Positions 16,374 through 23,824 of a stretch of DNA of 42,591 bases are shown one piece after another (within the stretch, counting starts at the first letter, position 1; every line of letters starts with the position of its first letter). This stretch comes from a virus: the IMG/VR virus record IMGVR_UViG_3300037222_000058, positions 1-42,591 of that record; one strand, given 5' to 3'. The notes below the pieces were generated by a model that searched no databases, was not told the origin of the DNA, and worked only from the letters and a program-made list of their open reading frames with translations. Both the position numbers and the translations under genes were made by a program.

Positions 16374-16985
16374 ATGCCTCGAGTTCGTTACGAAAAAGTA
16401 GAGAAATGGGCTGAGCGGAACGCTGCTTTGTTCGTCCTGATTGGTCTACTCGGGTTGTCTGGGCTGGGAATCATCGTTTACGATCAAGGCCTCAGCAACA
16501 GTAGCCTACAAGCATCGCAGCACTCATTGCAGGCGACCGAGAATGCTAATGTGGAACAGCTCATCGCAGACAACAAGGCTCTTGTCGTGAAGGTCGCCAA
16601 GCTGGAGCACGGCACCAGAAAGTTTCTCGCCGGTAAGGCGGGTCTACCTGGCCTCCCGGGAGTTCCTGGTGTAGGGCAGATCGGGGCGCCTGGCCAGCCT
16701 GGAGGTATCGGTAGTCCGGGTCCTCAAGGCGCACAGGGACCTCAGGGAATATTTGGAGCAATCGGCCCTGTAGGCCCTAGCGGCACAGAAGGAAAAACTG
16801 GCGCGAACGGTGAAAACGGTACCAAAGGTGACGCGGGAACCAATGGAGCAGTTGGGCCTGTAGGTTCACAAGGCGAAGCGGGCAAGGAAGGCGCGGTCGG
16901 TAAAGAAGGTCCCATCGGCCCCCCAGGCCCAGCCGGACCAGCCGGACCAGAAGGCCCCGCTGGAACACCCGTACCAACACCCTAA
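16374..16985 (+). CDS. Membrane-anchored collagen-like protein
   Basis: A 203-residue protein. A cytoplasmic basic/charged N-terminus is followed by one membrane helix at about residues 18-37 (ALFVLIGLLGLSGLGIIV), a short coiled coil (about 45-80, ending LVVKVAKLEHGT), then about 35 Gly-X-Y triplets to the end. This is the layout of a type II membrane protein with an external collagen stalk. It sits among small membrane genes, away from the tail fibres. Function unknown; a spanin-like envelope bridge or a cell-surface role after infection are both guesses. Confidence 0.75.
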   Translation: MPRVRYEKVEKWAERNAALFVLIGLLGLSGLGIIVYDQGLSNSSLQASQHSLQATENANVEQLIADNKALVVKVAKLEHGTRKFLAGKAGLPGLPGVPGVGQIGAPGQPGGIGSPGPQGAQGPQGIFGAIGPVGPSGTEGKTGANGENGTKGDAGTNGAVGPVGSQGEAGKEGAVGKEGPIGPPGPAGPAGPEGPAGTPVPTP

Positions 16986-16994
16986 AGGAGATCA

Positions 16995-17546
16995 ATGCGC
17001 AAGCCCACGCACGGCTTCACTAAGCACGGTCTCGCGGTCCACGCGAAGACCATCGACCATCACCCGACAGGCAGTGCGTACCAGCGGTTCAACAAGTCTG
17101 CGGCGCTCAAGATAACTGAAAACGTCGGCACGATGACATGCACATGGGCCTTCGCAGTAGTTGCACTCTGCAGTCTCCCTGCGACCCTATTCGCCGCGAA
17201 CGTCATCAACCTCAAGATGACGCTCACGAGCGCGGGTTTTATCCTCGTCGTTTCGTGGCTGGCGCAGTCCTTCATTCAGCTCGTGCTGCTCCCGGCGATC
17301 ATGGTCGGGCAGAACCTCCAAGCCGCCGCCTCTGACGTGCGCGCGAGCAAGCAGTTTGAGGACACGGAGCTACTCGTGGATCGACTCGACACGAAGACAG
17401 CCGGTGGGCTCGCGGACGTAATGGCTGCGATCGAGGAACTAAAGTCACCGCCGTCACCACCAAAAGCCGGACCCGCTCCGAAGCCAGCACCGCCACGGCC
17501 AGCGCCACCACGACCAAAGGCGGACAAACTCACGAAGCTCGCATGA
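16995..17546 (+). CDS. Two-span membrane protein with Pro-rich tail (holin candidate)
   Basis: A 183-residue protein with an AAAGGAG site. Two hydrophobic helices (about residues 48-69 and 77-103: WAFAVVALCSLPATLFA and ILVVSWLAQSFIQLVLLPAI) are followed by MVGQNLQAAASDVRASKQFE, a helical region and a Pro/Lys/Ala tail. The helices and the GQNLQ..SDVRA region resemble DUF1003-type and actinophage membrane proteins. It precedes the cysteine peptidase gene, so a holin role is plausible. Confidence 0.6.
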   Translation: MRKPTHGFTKHGLAVHAKTIDHHPTGSAYQRFNKSAALKITENVGTMTCTWAFAVVALCSLPATLFAANVINLKMTLTSAGFILVVSWLAQSFIQLVLLPAIMVGQNLQAAASDVRASKQFEDTELLVDRLDTKTAGGLADVMAAIEELKSPPSPPKAGPAPKPAPPRPAPPRPKADKLTKLA

Positions 17547-17652
17547 GCAACGAGAAGAAACTGACACCGAAAGCGCCGCCGAAGTGAACGCCACCGAACG
17601 CCACATACATCAAGAACAGCAAGATCACATCTACCACCAAGGAGACACCGTT

Positions 17653-18447
17653 ATGCCGACGCACCCGAACCGCACACACGAGATCAAGCTCGGGCGCACC
17701 GAGCTATCGCCGCTCGCGAAGATCAGCGTCAGCGACATCGTAGACGTAGAGAAGGCGAAGGCGGTCACGTTCCCGGCCAAGGAGCAGCCGCTTGTCGACC
17801 TGACCACGCTCATCAAGTCGTGGCCCATGTTCCTCAACGACCGATGGGGCGACTGCACGTGCGCGGGCCTCGGGCACATGAAGCAGGTTTTCTGCGCGCT
17901 CGTAGGCTTGCCGTTCACCGTCACTGACGCGGACATCCAGCGCGCCTATGAAGCGTCCGGGTTCAAGCCGGCCGACCCGAGCACTGACCAGGGTTGGTCG
18001 CTCATGGCAGCCTCGGAGTACGCGCGCACGGTCGGGCTACAGGGCAAGCCTGACATCGTCGCGACGGCTAACGTGTCCCTCACGAACCTCGATGAGCAGC
18101 AGGTCGCGCTCGAGCTGTTCGGCGGGCTGTACGAGGGCTTCGAAGTACCCGCATCCGCGATCACTCAGTACCACGAAGGTAAGCCGTGGACTGTCAGCAA
18201 GCAGGAAACGAACATCGTCGGCGGCCACTGCATCACGCGGCCCAAGAACACGCTTCGCAAGTCAGGCGTACACGTCACCTGGGGCAGCCTGCAGGAGGCT
18301 GACGAAGCGTTCGAGAAGACGTACTTCGATGAGCTCCGGGTGTTCGTGCCTACTGACTGGGAGGCTAAACTACCGCTCTACATAGTCGAAGCGGGCATCG
18401 TGGACTTCTCAAAGCTCGCGACCCTCGTAACCCAGTTCGCGGCGTAA
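17653..18447 (+). CDS. Papain-like cysteine peptidase-family protein (possible lysin)
   Basis: A 264-residue protein. I chose ATG 17653, 8 bp after AAGGAG; an in-frame GTG at 17584 is also possible. The catalytic-type motif NDRWGDCTCAG (Cys near residue 62) is followed by GWSLMAASEYARTVG and a GGHCI motif (His near residue 192), then VTWGSLQ...YFDEL. This spacing fits papain/C39-like proteins found in phages and bacteria. It is the only enzyme-like candidate for wall degradation in the window. No cell-wall binding domain was seen. A peptidase acting on host proteins is the alternative. Confidence 0.6.
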   Translation: MPTHPNRTHEIKLGRTELSPLAKISVSDIVDVEKAKAVTFPAKEQPLVDLTTLIKSWPMFLNDRWGDCTCAGLGHMKQVFCALVGLPFTVTDADIQRAYEASGFKPADPSTDQGWSLMAASEYARTVGLQGKPDIVATANVSLTNLDEQQVALELFGGLYEGFEVPASAITQYHEGKPWTVSKQETNIVGGHCITRPKNTLRKSGVHVTWGSLQEADEAFEKTYFDELRVFVPTDWEAKLPLYIVEAGIVDFSKLATLVTQFAA

Positions 18448-18465
18448 CACACGGTGTGGTAGCCT
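18436..18465 (+). promoter_or_regulatory. Promoter with extended -10
   Basis: TGG directly before TAGCCT (18457-18465), with a weak -35 TTCGCG at 18436, 18 bp spacing. It lies in the only gap before the gene at 18496 and matches the repeated TGN-TANNNT motif of this genome. Confidence 0.45.
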
Positions 18466-18495
18466 TACAGGCACCTAACCTATAGGAGGTAGAGC

Positions 18496-18732
18496 GTGAC
18501 TGATCCATCAGCAGTAAAGCCGACGGCTGTACAGAAGGCGGTCGGTGGGCTACAGTTCCTAAAGAACCTAATAGTGGAGATCGCGACATTGCAGCGGCCA
18601 GTGACTGCCGCAGCCGTTGCGGCTTTCATCTTGGTTCTGATTCCCGGAGTGGGACTCTCGGCCGAAGCGGTCGCGGGAATTGTTGCGGGCGTCGGCGCAC
18701 TGGATGCCGCGCTTGAGAAGCTCATAGCCTGA
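18496..18732 (+). CDS. Small membrane protein (holin candidate)
   Basis: A 78-residue protein, GTG start after a strong AGGAGG site. An N-terminal amphipathic part precedes a hydrophobic stretch (about residues 36-72) with a Pro-Gly turn (FILVLIPGVGLSAEAVAGIV), which could make one long or two short spans. It has its own predicted promoter and is closed by a terminator, so it can be expressed alone. Size and shape suit a holin; no family was recognised. Confidence 0.6.
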   Translation: MTDPSAVKPTAVQKAVGGLQFLKNLIVEIATLQRPVTAAAVAAFILVLIPGVGLSAEAVAGIVAGVGALDAALEKLIA

Positions 18733-18737
18733 GGTCG

Positions 18738-18777
18738 GGGGGCGCGGACGCTAAAGAGGCGTCTCGCGCCTCCTTTT
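18738..18777 (+). terminator. Intrinsic terminator
   Basis: 18738-18751 pairs with 18759-18773: GACGC/GCGTC, a one-base bulge, GGCGCG/CGCGCC and three more pairs, with a 7-base loop. TTTT follows within a few bases. It separates the small membrane gene from the gene at 18796. Confidence 0.7.
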
Positions 18778-18795
18778 ACTATCTGAGGAGGGAAC

Positions 18796-19053
18796 ATGGC
18801 AGAGACCGGACCTGACCTGACTGAGTTCTACAAGTACTCACGACCGAAGCGACCCCCGTGCCGAGTCGGACACGTCCTGACTCAGCTGAAGCCGGCGGAC
18901 CGTAAGGCGGTCGAAGCTGCGTTCGATCAGGACAAGAACCTGATCACCGGGCAAGCCATACTGACATGGTTTGAATCACGTGAAATCAAAGACTTCAATT
19001 CAGCGGCCGCCCTCCAAGGCCACCGCAAACACACCTGCACCTGTTACGACTGA
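18796..19053 (+). CDS. Small HTH-like phage protein
   Basis: An 85-residue protein with a GAGGAGGG site. The middle is helical (LKPADRKAVEAAFDQDKNLI, then AILTWFESREI) and the end is AAALQGHRKHTCTC. Phage proteins with this layout, ending in HR..C.C, are usually taken as small DNA-binding proteins, sometimes near terminase genes. DNA binding is inference. Confidence 0.6.
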   Translation: MAETGPDLTEFYKYSRPKRPPCRVGHVLTQLKPADRKAVEAAFDQDKNLITGQAILTWFESREIKDFNSAAALQGHRKHTCTCYD

Positions 19054-19063
19054 AGGAGAGAAA

Positions 19064-20122
19064 ATGGCTGATAGCATTCTCAAGGAGTTCGAGGAACTCA
19101 CGGAAGTCGAGCAGCTGCGAGCAGCGCTGGGGCGCACGGAGGCCCAGCTGAAGCGAGCGAAAGCCCGCTCAGAGAACCTGGTAGCAGCGACACTGCAGGG
19201 CGCTCACGATGCTGTACTCGCCCTCGGGCCGCTCCCGATAGTGCCGAGACCCGCGTTGGTAGCCGATCACGTCAGCGATAAGGAGGAGGTCGCTCTCTGG
19301 CACCTCACAGATTGGCAGGGGTCCAAGGTCACGACCTCCTACAACTCAACAATCATGCGGGAACGGGTTCTTCACTACTGTGATAAGGCTGCGCTACTGA
19401 CCGAGATACAGCGCGCCCACCACCCTGTCAAGAAATGCGTCATCATGTTCGGTGGCGACATGGGCGAGGGAATCTTCAACTTCCCTCAGCAGGTCTTCGA
19501 GATCGACGCCACGCTGTTCGACCAGTTCGCGATGATCGCGCGCCTTGAGGTGGAGGTGGTTCGTCGGGCTCTGGCGATCTACGACGATGTGGAAATCGTC
19601 TCGGAGTTTGGTAACCACGGACGGATCGGGTCCAAGCGCGCAGCGGTGCCTTTGGCGGATAACTTCGACCGGATGGCGTACCACCTCGCTCGAGTGTTGA
19701 TACAGGAGAGCGCAGACGCACCTCGCGTGGTATGGAAGGACAGCATCGAGGACATACAGCATGTAGAGATCGGCGCTTACCGCGCGTTGCTAATCCACGG
19801 AGATGAGGTCGGTCGCAACGGCTTCGCTTCCCGCAACACAATCGTGAGCCACATAGGCCGCTGGCAGAGTGGAGCACACGACTGGGTTTTCCGTGACGCG
19901 TACTACGGTCACTATCACTCGCATTCTGAGGACTCGCTTCCCAACGGCTACGGCACCGTGTTCGGTACCGGCAGCCCGGAGAGCGACAGCCGCTACGCCA
20001 GCGTAAGTGTAGCTGCTGGCAGCCGCCCCTCCCAACGACTTCACTTCATCGACCCGGTCAAGGGTAGGGTGTCTTGCCAATATCGCGTGTGGCTCACCGA
20101 TGAGGATACTCTAGAGGCGTAG
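19064..20122 (+). CDS. Calcineurin-like metallophosphoesterase
   Basis: A 352-residue protein with AAGGAGAG before ATG 19064. After a coiled-coil N-terminus (residues 1-50) it shows the metal-binding order of the superfamily: a first Asp in HLTDWQGSK (about 82), GDMGEG (about 129), GNHGR (about 182), HGDE (about 244) and GHYHSH (about 282). The first motif is DWQ rather than the usual DxH, as in some phage members. The substrate cannot be read from sequence; nucleic-acid ends or nucleotides are both possible. It is the last gene before the main terminator. Confidence 0.85.
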   Translation: MADSILKEFEELTEVEQLRAALGRTEAQLKRAKARSENLVAATLQGAHDAVLALGPLPIVPRPALVADHVSDKEEVALWHLTDWQGSKVTTSYNSTIMRERVLHYCDKAALLTEIQRAHHPVKKCVIMFGGDMGEGIFNFPQQVFEIDATLFDQFAMIARLEVEVVRRALAIYDDVEIVSEFGNHGRIGSKRAAVPLADNFDRMAYHLARVLIQESADAPRVVWKDSIEDIQHVEIGAYRALLIHGDEVGRNGFASRNTIVSHIGRWQSGAHDWVFRDAYYGHYHSHSEDSLPNGYGTVFGTGSPESDSRYASVSVAAGSRPSQRLHFIDPVKGRVSCQYRVWLTDEDTLEA

Positions 20123-20155
20123 CCCCACCAGCACCTCCCCCTCTCCCTCTCCTAG

Positions 20156-20194
20156 CGGGATCGATCTTTCGAGATCGGTCCCGTTTTCTCGTTC
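20156..20194 (+). terminator. Strong intrinsic terminator at end of late region
   Basis: A 12-bp stem (20156-20167 with 20172-20183, one T-G pair) closed by a TTCG tetraloop and followed by TTTTCTCGTTCTT. It lies just before a consensus promoter and so marks the boundary between virion/lysis genes and the right-hand genes. Confidence 0.9.
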
Positions 20195-20210
20195 TTGCGA
20201 ACGCAGACCC

Positions 20211-20240
20211 TTGACAGACCAGCACGTACCATGCTAACGT
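20211..20240 (+). promoter_or_regulatory. Sigma70-type promoter
   Basis: Perfect -35 TTGACA (20211-20216), 18 bp, then TAACGT (20235-20240) with TGC directly before it as an extended -10. It is placed right after the terminator at 20156 and 30 bp before the next start. This is the best promoter match among the TGN-TANNNT group. Confidence 0.7.
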
Positions 20241-20269
20241 AGCGCGAAACAAGCGAAGAGAGGCCGAAA

Positions 20270-20497
20270 ATGAATGAGCCAACCACTATCACAATCGAGC
20301 TGCCCGACGGCCTTACCATGGGCGACATCACCTCCGCCCGCGGCGCCATCATCGAGGCGAGTACTAACTACGTCGATTGGGAGAAGCTCTACAACAACAA
20401 CGACCCCGAACGACATCACGTAACCTCCGACCCCATCAGCGCGCCTGGGATGCTGCTGCTCGCAGTCGCTCACCAGCTAGGGAAGGTCAAAGACTAA
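20270..20497 (+). CDS. Hypothetical protein
   Basis: A 75-residue acidic protein, first gene after the consensus promoter, with GAGAGG upstream of the ATG. It begins with a beta strand (TTITIELPDGLTM) and then looks helical. No family was recognised. Position suggests early expression. Confidence 0.65.
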   Translation: MNEPTTITIELPDGLTMGDITSARGAIIEASTNYVDWEKLYNNNDPERHHVTSDPISAPGMLLLAVAHQLGKVKD

Positions 20498-20499
20498 TC

Positions 20500-20814
20500 C
20501 GACTTCTACTTCACATCGTTACGATAATCGCGGCCGCACTCCCGCAGCACCTCTCTCGACACTTCGAGGTCAGCTCAACCTGCTACGCGCAGGGAGGCAC
20601 CACAGCCAGCGGCCAACAGACCCGACCCGGTGAGGTTGCGAACAACTTCCTCAAGCTCGGTACGTGGATCACGCTCGACCGCCCGGTCTTCGGTCGGCGC
20701 CGCTACCAGGTGCTCGACCACATTGGCTACGGCTCGGAACTCGACATCTTCAACGAATCGGAAGCTGCGTGCATCAGGTACGGCCGGCGTAGGATCGGTT
20801 TCCGTGTCGGCTGA
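20500..20814 (+). CDS. Hypothetical protein, start codon unresolved
   Basis: The frame is open from before 20377 to the stop at 20812-20814, and the last 60 residues look like a real compact protein (LKLGTWITLDRPVFGRRRYQ, then a Gly turn and beta pattern ending RRRIGFRVG). No ATG, GTG or TTG lies in frame between the previous stop and this part; the only canonical start is a TTG at 20377, deep inside the previous gene. The left coordinate is only the first codon after that gene. The end overlaps the helicase start. Confidence 0.4.
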   Translation, partial: RLLLHIVTIIAAALPQHLSRHFEVSSTCYAQGGTTASGQQTRPGEVANNFLKLGTWITLDRPVFGRRRYQVLDHIGYGSELDIFNESEAACIRYGRRRIGFRVG

Positions 20815-22161
20815 TCAGCTCATGGAGCATCAGGTTGAGGGGGTGAAGTTCCTTCAGGCTCATTCGAGAGCAGCGCTCTTCGATGAGCCTGGCTAGTTGG
20901 TCTCGGTAAGAGCGCGCAGGCGCTGCTCGCCGCGGTCGAGCCGATCCTAGTCGTGGCGCCAGCGATGGTTATCGACGGAGGCGTCTGGGACGATGAGATC
21001 GCCCGCTGGCGACCAGACGCCGACGTCACACAGGTCGCCTACAGTAGGCTATCTGAGCGCGAGAAGACCGCCAAGGGGGGGTCGCGGTCCACTGGACGCC
21101 TGAAGCCAGCATACGCCCGCCCCTGGGGCACAGTGATCCTCGATGAGGCCCACTACGTCAAGGGCCGCAAGACAAACTGGACGCTCGCGGCGAAGCAGCT
21201 CCGTGCCGAGCGCATGTTCCTGCTCACCGGCACACCGCTTACAAATTGGGCGCACGAGGCGTTCGTGCTGCTGCAGCTGCTGTGCCCTGAGGACGCGAAG
21301 CCCGGCAAGAGGCTCGGAAGCTACTGGCGCTGGGCCAAAGAGTGGTTCGAGATCGGCGAGCAGTACGGTAAAGGAGGCGTCGTTGTCTCAGACCACGTTG
21401 TTGGTGAGTTCCGCAAGGACAAGCACTGGCAAGACTTCATCGACGCCAACTGGCAGGACCGAATGCTGCTACGCCTGCGCGAGAACTGCCTCGACCTGCC
21501 GCCGCTGACAGAACAGACGATTCTTGTCGACATGGTGCCGGCACAACGCAAGGCGTACAAGGAGCTCAAGAAAGACTTCATCACATGGCTCGACTCGGGT
21601 GAGGAGATCGCCGCGTGGTCATCGTCCGGCCTACTTGTGAAGCTAGCGCAGTGCGCCACTGGTTTGGAGGTGATCGCGCCGGGTGCGGTTGGTTCAGGGA
21701 AGCTCGACGTGCTCCAAACGCTACTTGCCGACCGGGGCCAGCCCACCCTCGTGGTGGCGCACTTTCGAAAGAGTGTTGAGGCGTGCGCGGACCGGGCTGC
21801 GGCGGCCGGTATGACTGCGGTGATCGTACACGGTGGCACGTCTAAGCGGATGCGCGCCTTGTCGGTCAGGGCCTTCCAGGACGGGAAGGTGCCGGTGCTG
21901 TGCGCGACGATCGACACGATCAGCGAGGGACTGACGCTCAACGCCGCGGACCAGGTGATCCGGGTCGAGCGTAGTTGGCGCCCTAGCCGTAACGAGCAGG
22001 TGATCCGGCGCATCCACCGGATCGGCCAGGACCGGCCGGTGACCGCGATCGATCTGGTCACACGTGGCTCCGCCGACGAGCGAGTTCTAGAGTTGCTCGC
22101 CTCTAAGACGGATCAGCAAATGAAGGCGCTGGGGATCGCGGATCTGCGAGCTATGGTGTAG
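20804..22161 (+). CDS. SNF2-family helicase, frame interrupted in Walker A
   Basis: Superfamily 2 ATPase of the small phage SNF2 type. The first part (GTG 20804 or ATG 20822) reads MEHQVEGVKFLQ...ALFDEPG and then hits TAG at 20894. The second part, in another frame, reads LGKSAQALLAAVEPILVVAP and continues through DEAH (motif II), LTGTP (III), LVVAHFRKS, VIVHGG, CATIDTISEGLTLN (V) and RRIHRIGQD (VI) to 22161. Removing 8 bases at 20891-20898 restores a perfect DEPGLGKS motif. It could be a disrupted gene, a sequence error or a translational hop. The second part alone (GTG 20953) lacks Walker A. Confidence 0.8.
20891..20901 (+). other. Possible hop site: Gly codon, TAG, landing Gly codon
   Basis: Bases read GGC TAG TT GGT. 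A glycine codon is followed at once by a stop and, two bases later, a second glycine codon in the new frame. If peptidyl-tRNA-Gly moved from GGC to GGT, the product would read DEP-G-LGKS, exactly Walker A. This is the geometry of the T4 gene 60 bypass (matched Gly codons, stop after take-off), though with a 5-base gap. The sequence is seen; the mechanism is hypothesis. Confidence 0.3.
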
Positions 22162-22163
22162 CT

Positions 22164-22634
22164 ATGCAGACGTTTCTTCCTTATCCATCGTTCGTAGAGT
22201 CCGCCAAGGCGCTCGACCGCCAGCGGCTCGGCAAGCAGCGGGTCGAGGTGCTGCAGCTCTTGAAGACCCTGCACGAGGGTGGTGGCTGGAGCAACCACCC
22301 TGCTGTCCGTATGTGGTGCGGCGGGGAGGGCTCCCTCATCAGGTACGGGCTCGCTGTGTGCTACGAGTGGAAGGGTCGCGGCTACAAGGACACGTGCACG
22401 GACAAGATCGCGGCGTACGCGGGCATCTTTCCGTGTTATGAACGGGACCCGGAGTGGCTCGGAGACGAGGCGTTCCACCGCGCGCACCAGAGCAACCTCG
22501 TGCGGAAGCTTCCTGATCACTACGGCCCGCTCTTTCCTGGTGTGCCGGACGATCTTCCGTACGTGTGGCCGGCAGCCGCCACTAGTACAAACGGCCAACT
22601 TCGATATCTCCCCTTGACAAACCTTTCGAAGTGA
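22164..22634 (+). CDS. MSMEG_6728-like / Pyr_excise-type protein
   Basis: A 156-residue protein starting 2 bp after the helicase stop. It begins MQTFLPYPSFVESAKALD and has RLGKQRVEVLQLLK, GWSNHPAVRMWCG and EWKGRGYKDT, the hallmark motifs of this family, which is common in actinobacteria and their phages. It belongs with the pyrimidine-dimer DNA glycosylase group (PF03013), so base-excision activity on DNA is possible but untested for this branch. Its 3' end contains the promoter of the next gene. Confidence 0.85.
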   Translation: MQTFLPYPSFVESAKALDRQRLGKQRVEVLQLLKTLHEGGGWSNHPAVRMWCGGEGSLIRYGLAVCYEWKGRGYKDTCTDKIAAYAGIFPCYERDPEWLGDEAFHRAHQSNLVRKLPDHYGPLFPGVPDDLPYVWPAAATSTNGQLRYLPLTNLSK

Positions 22635-22642
22635 GCGATACT
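22614..22642 (+). promoter_or_regulatory. Promoter, TTGACA / GATACT
   Basis: Perfect -35 TTGACA (22614-22619), 17 bp, -10 GATACT (22637-22642). It overlaps the end of the preceding gene. The predicted transcript start (7 bases on) is the A of ATG 22649. A diverged copy of this promoter and leader occurs at 25734-25835. Confidence 0.75.
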
Positions 22643-22687
22643 GTTTCTATGGAGCACAACAGCAACCGAGACCAAAGGACCGGGACC

Positions 22688-22918
22688 ATGAACACTAAGC
22701 ATCTACAGACCGGAGCATCCCAAGTGAAGTGCGGAGCGCCTATGGCTCCACGATCTGACGCGTTTGGCTGGACGTTGGGTGACGTGACGGTCAGCTTTAG
22801 TGAGGTCACCTGCCCCGACTGCCTCTCTGCTCCTCGCCGTAACCACGCGTCGCTGCCGGGCGGTATCGCTGACGGTGAAACCCCGCTAGGCGACCACACC
22901 TACCCGGAGGGCGGCTAA
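22688..22918 (+). CDS. Small Cys-containing protein
   Basis: A 76-residue protein from ATG 22688, 7-8 bp after AAAGGA. ATG 22649, in frame and at the predicted transcript start, would add 13 residues and would be leaderless. Cysteines at KCGAP and VTCPDCL could form a zinc site. The leader and first bases (ATGAACACTAA) match the gene at 25825, but the proteins differ. Function unknown. Confidence 0.6.
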   Translation: MNTKHLQTGASQVKCGAPMAPRSDAFGWTLGDVTVSFSEVTCPDCLSAPRRNHASLPGGIADGETPLGDHTYPEGG

Positions 22919-22919
22919 G

Positions 22920-23252
22920 ACGGGCCACACGACCAACATCACCTGCACCTTCCCTGGCTTCCGAGCCGAGTGCGATTGCGGCTGGGTCGGGGAGGCTCAT
23001 CACGCCGATGCGCGTAGCGCTGCTAACGATGCCTACTGGCACAAGCTCGCCACAGAGCTACGGCGCGCTGGCAAAGACTTCGAGACGCTCCGAGCACACA
23101 ACATCGCCCCAGATCCGGTTTTGCCGGGAGCCATGACGATTCTCTATGGTGGCGTGCCGATGATCGTCGAGCACAAGGACGACCGGGTCGCGCCCGAGGT
23201 CGCTGCGCGCCAGCTCCTGACCTATCAGCAGATAATCGACCGCGAGGCTTGA
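22920..23252 (+). CDS. Hypothetical zinc-ribbon-like protein with ACG at the start position
   Basis: Frame 22920-23252 is open and reads like a real protein: GHTTNITCTFPGFRAECDCG, then WVGEAHHADARSAANDAYWH, a helical middle and a VEHKDDRVAPEVAARQLL end. No ATG, GTG or TTG precedes this N-terminal part. GGAGGG lies at 22905-22910 and the codon 9 bases later, where a start is expected, is ACG (22920). Either a rare ACG start or a mutated/misread ATG would explain it. The first in-frame ATG is only in the last third. Confidence 0.5.
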   Translation, partial: TGHTTNITCTFPGFRAECDCGWVGEAHHADARSAANDAYWHKLATELRRAGKDFETLRAHNIAPDPVLPGAMTILYGGVPMIVEHKDDRVAPEVAARQLLTYQQIIDREA

Positions 23253-23257
23253 TAGTA

Positions 23258-23767
23258 ATGATACGACTAGACCCTTTCGCTCCTGCCATCGACATAGCGG
23301 AGCGCCAGAGTCGGATATCTGGGCACCGGATAAAACTACAACGAAATGAGGGAGGGCAAACGTGGGACGAAGAACTAACAGCGACCGGGCTTCTCTCATT
23401 CGATGAGGTCTCAGGGAATATCGAGCTGTTTGCGCTTGTCGGCCGGCCCGGTAAAAGCTTTGATCCTCACCGCGAGAGTGGGCAGTTCCGAGCGATCAAC
23501 ACCAGTGAAATCATCAAGCGAAGCGAAGCCACAAAGCGCGAGAGAGCACCGAGAGCAAAGTCCGAGAACAGCTTCGTTGTTCACGCTGAAATTATTCTCT
23601 GCGCAGAGGGGAAACCAATGCACGTGAAGGACATAACAGCTGCGGCCCTAGCTGCCGGCCTTACAACCCGCGGCAAAACCCCGGACGCAACGATGGGTGC
23701 TCGCTTGGGCAGCAACCCGGACCGCTTCGAAAAACTTGGTAAAGGGATGTTTGACTTGAAGTCGTAA
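23258..23767 (+). CDS. HARE-HTH domain protein
   Basis: A 169-residue protein; ATG 23258 follows the previous stop closely and a TTG at 23249 is an alternative. The C-terminal 60 residues (VVHAEIILCAEGKPMHVKDI, then TTRGKTPDATMGARL and RFEKLGKGMFDL) match the HARE-HTH winged-helix domain (PF05066), known from RNA polymerase delta subunit, ASXL proteins and restriction systems. The N-terminal part has no recognised domain. In a phage early region a role in transcription or chromatin-like DNA binding is possible. Confidence 0.75.
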   Translation: MIRLDPFAPAIDIAERQSRISGHRIKLQRNEGGQTWDEELTATGLLSFDEVSGNIELFALVGRPGKSFDPHRESGQFRAINTSEIIKRSEATKRERAPRAKSENSFVVHAEIILCAEGKPMHVKDITAAALAAGLTTRGKTPDATMGARLGSNPDRFEKLGKGMFDLKS

Positions 23768-23784
23768 GGACTTCATGGTAGTGT
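23756..23784 (+). promoter_or_regulatory. Promoter with extended -10
   Basis: TTGAAG (23756-23761), 17 bp, TAGTGT (23779-23784) preceded by TGG. It lies between the HARE-HTH gene and the Lys-rich HTH gene and matches the repeated TGN-TANNNT motif. Confidence 0.5.
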
Positions 23785-23824
23785 AATCCCGTAACAACGA
23801 ACACAACTAACCAGGAGGCAACAA

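Noticed and set aside
20630-20803. N-terminal extension of the helicase frame back to GTG 20630
   Set aside because: Ser/Arg-rich low-quality translation in the shadow of the gene ending at 20814; the helicase part begins near 20804-20822.
20891-20898. Eight-base insertion as a target-site duplication left by a transposon
   Set aside because: The eight bases are not a repeat of either flank.
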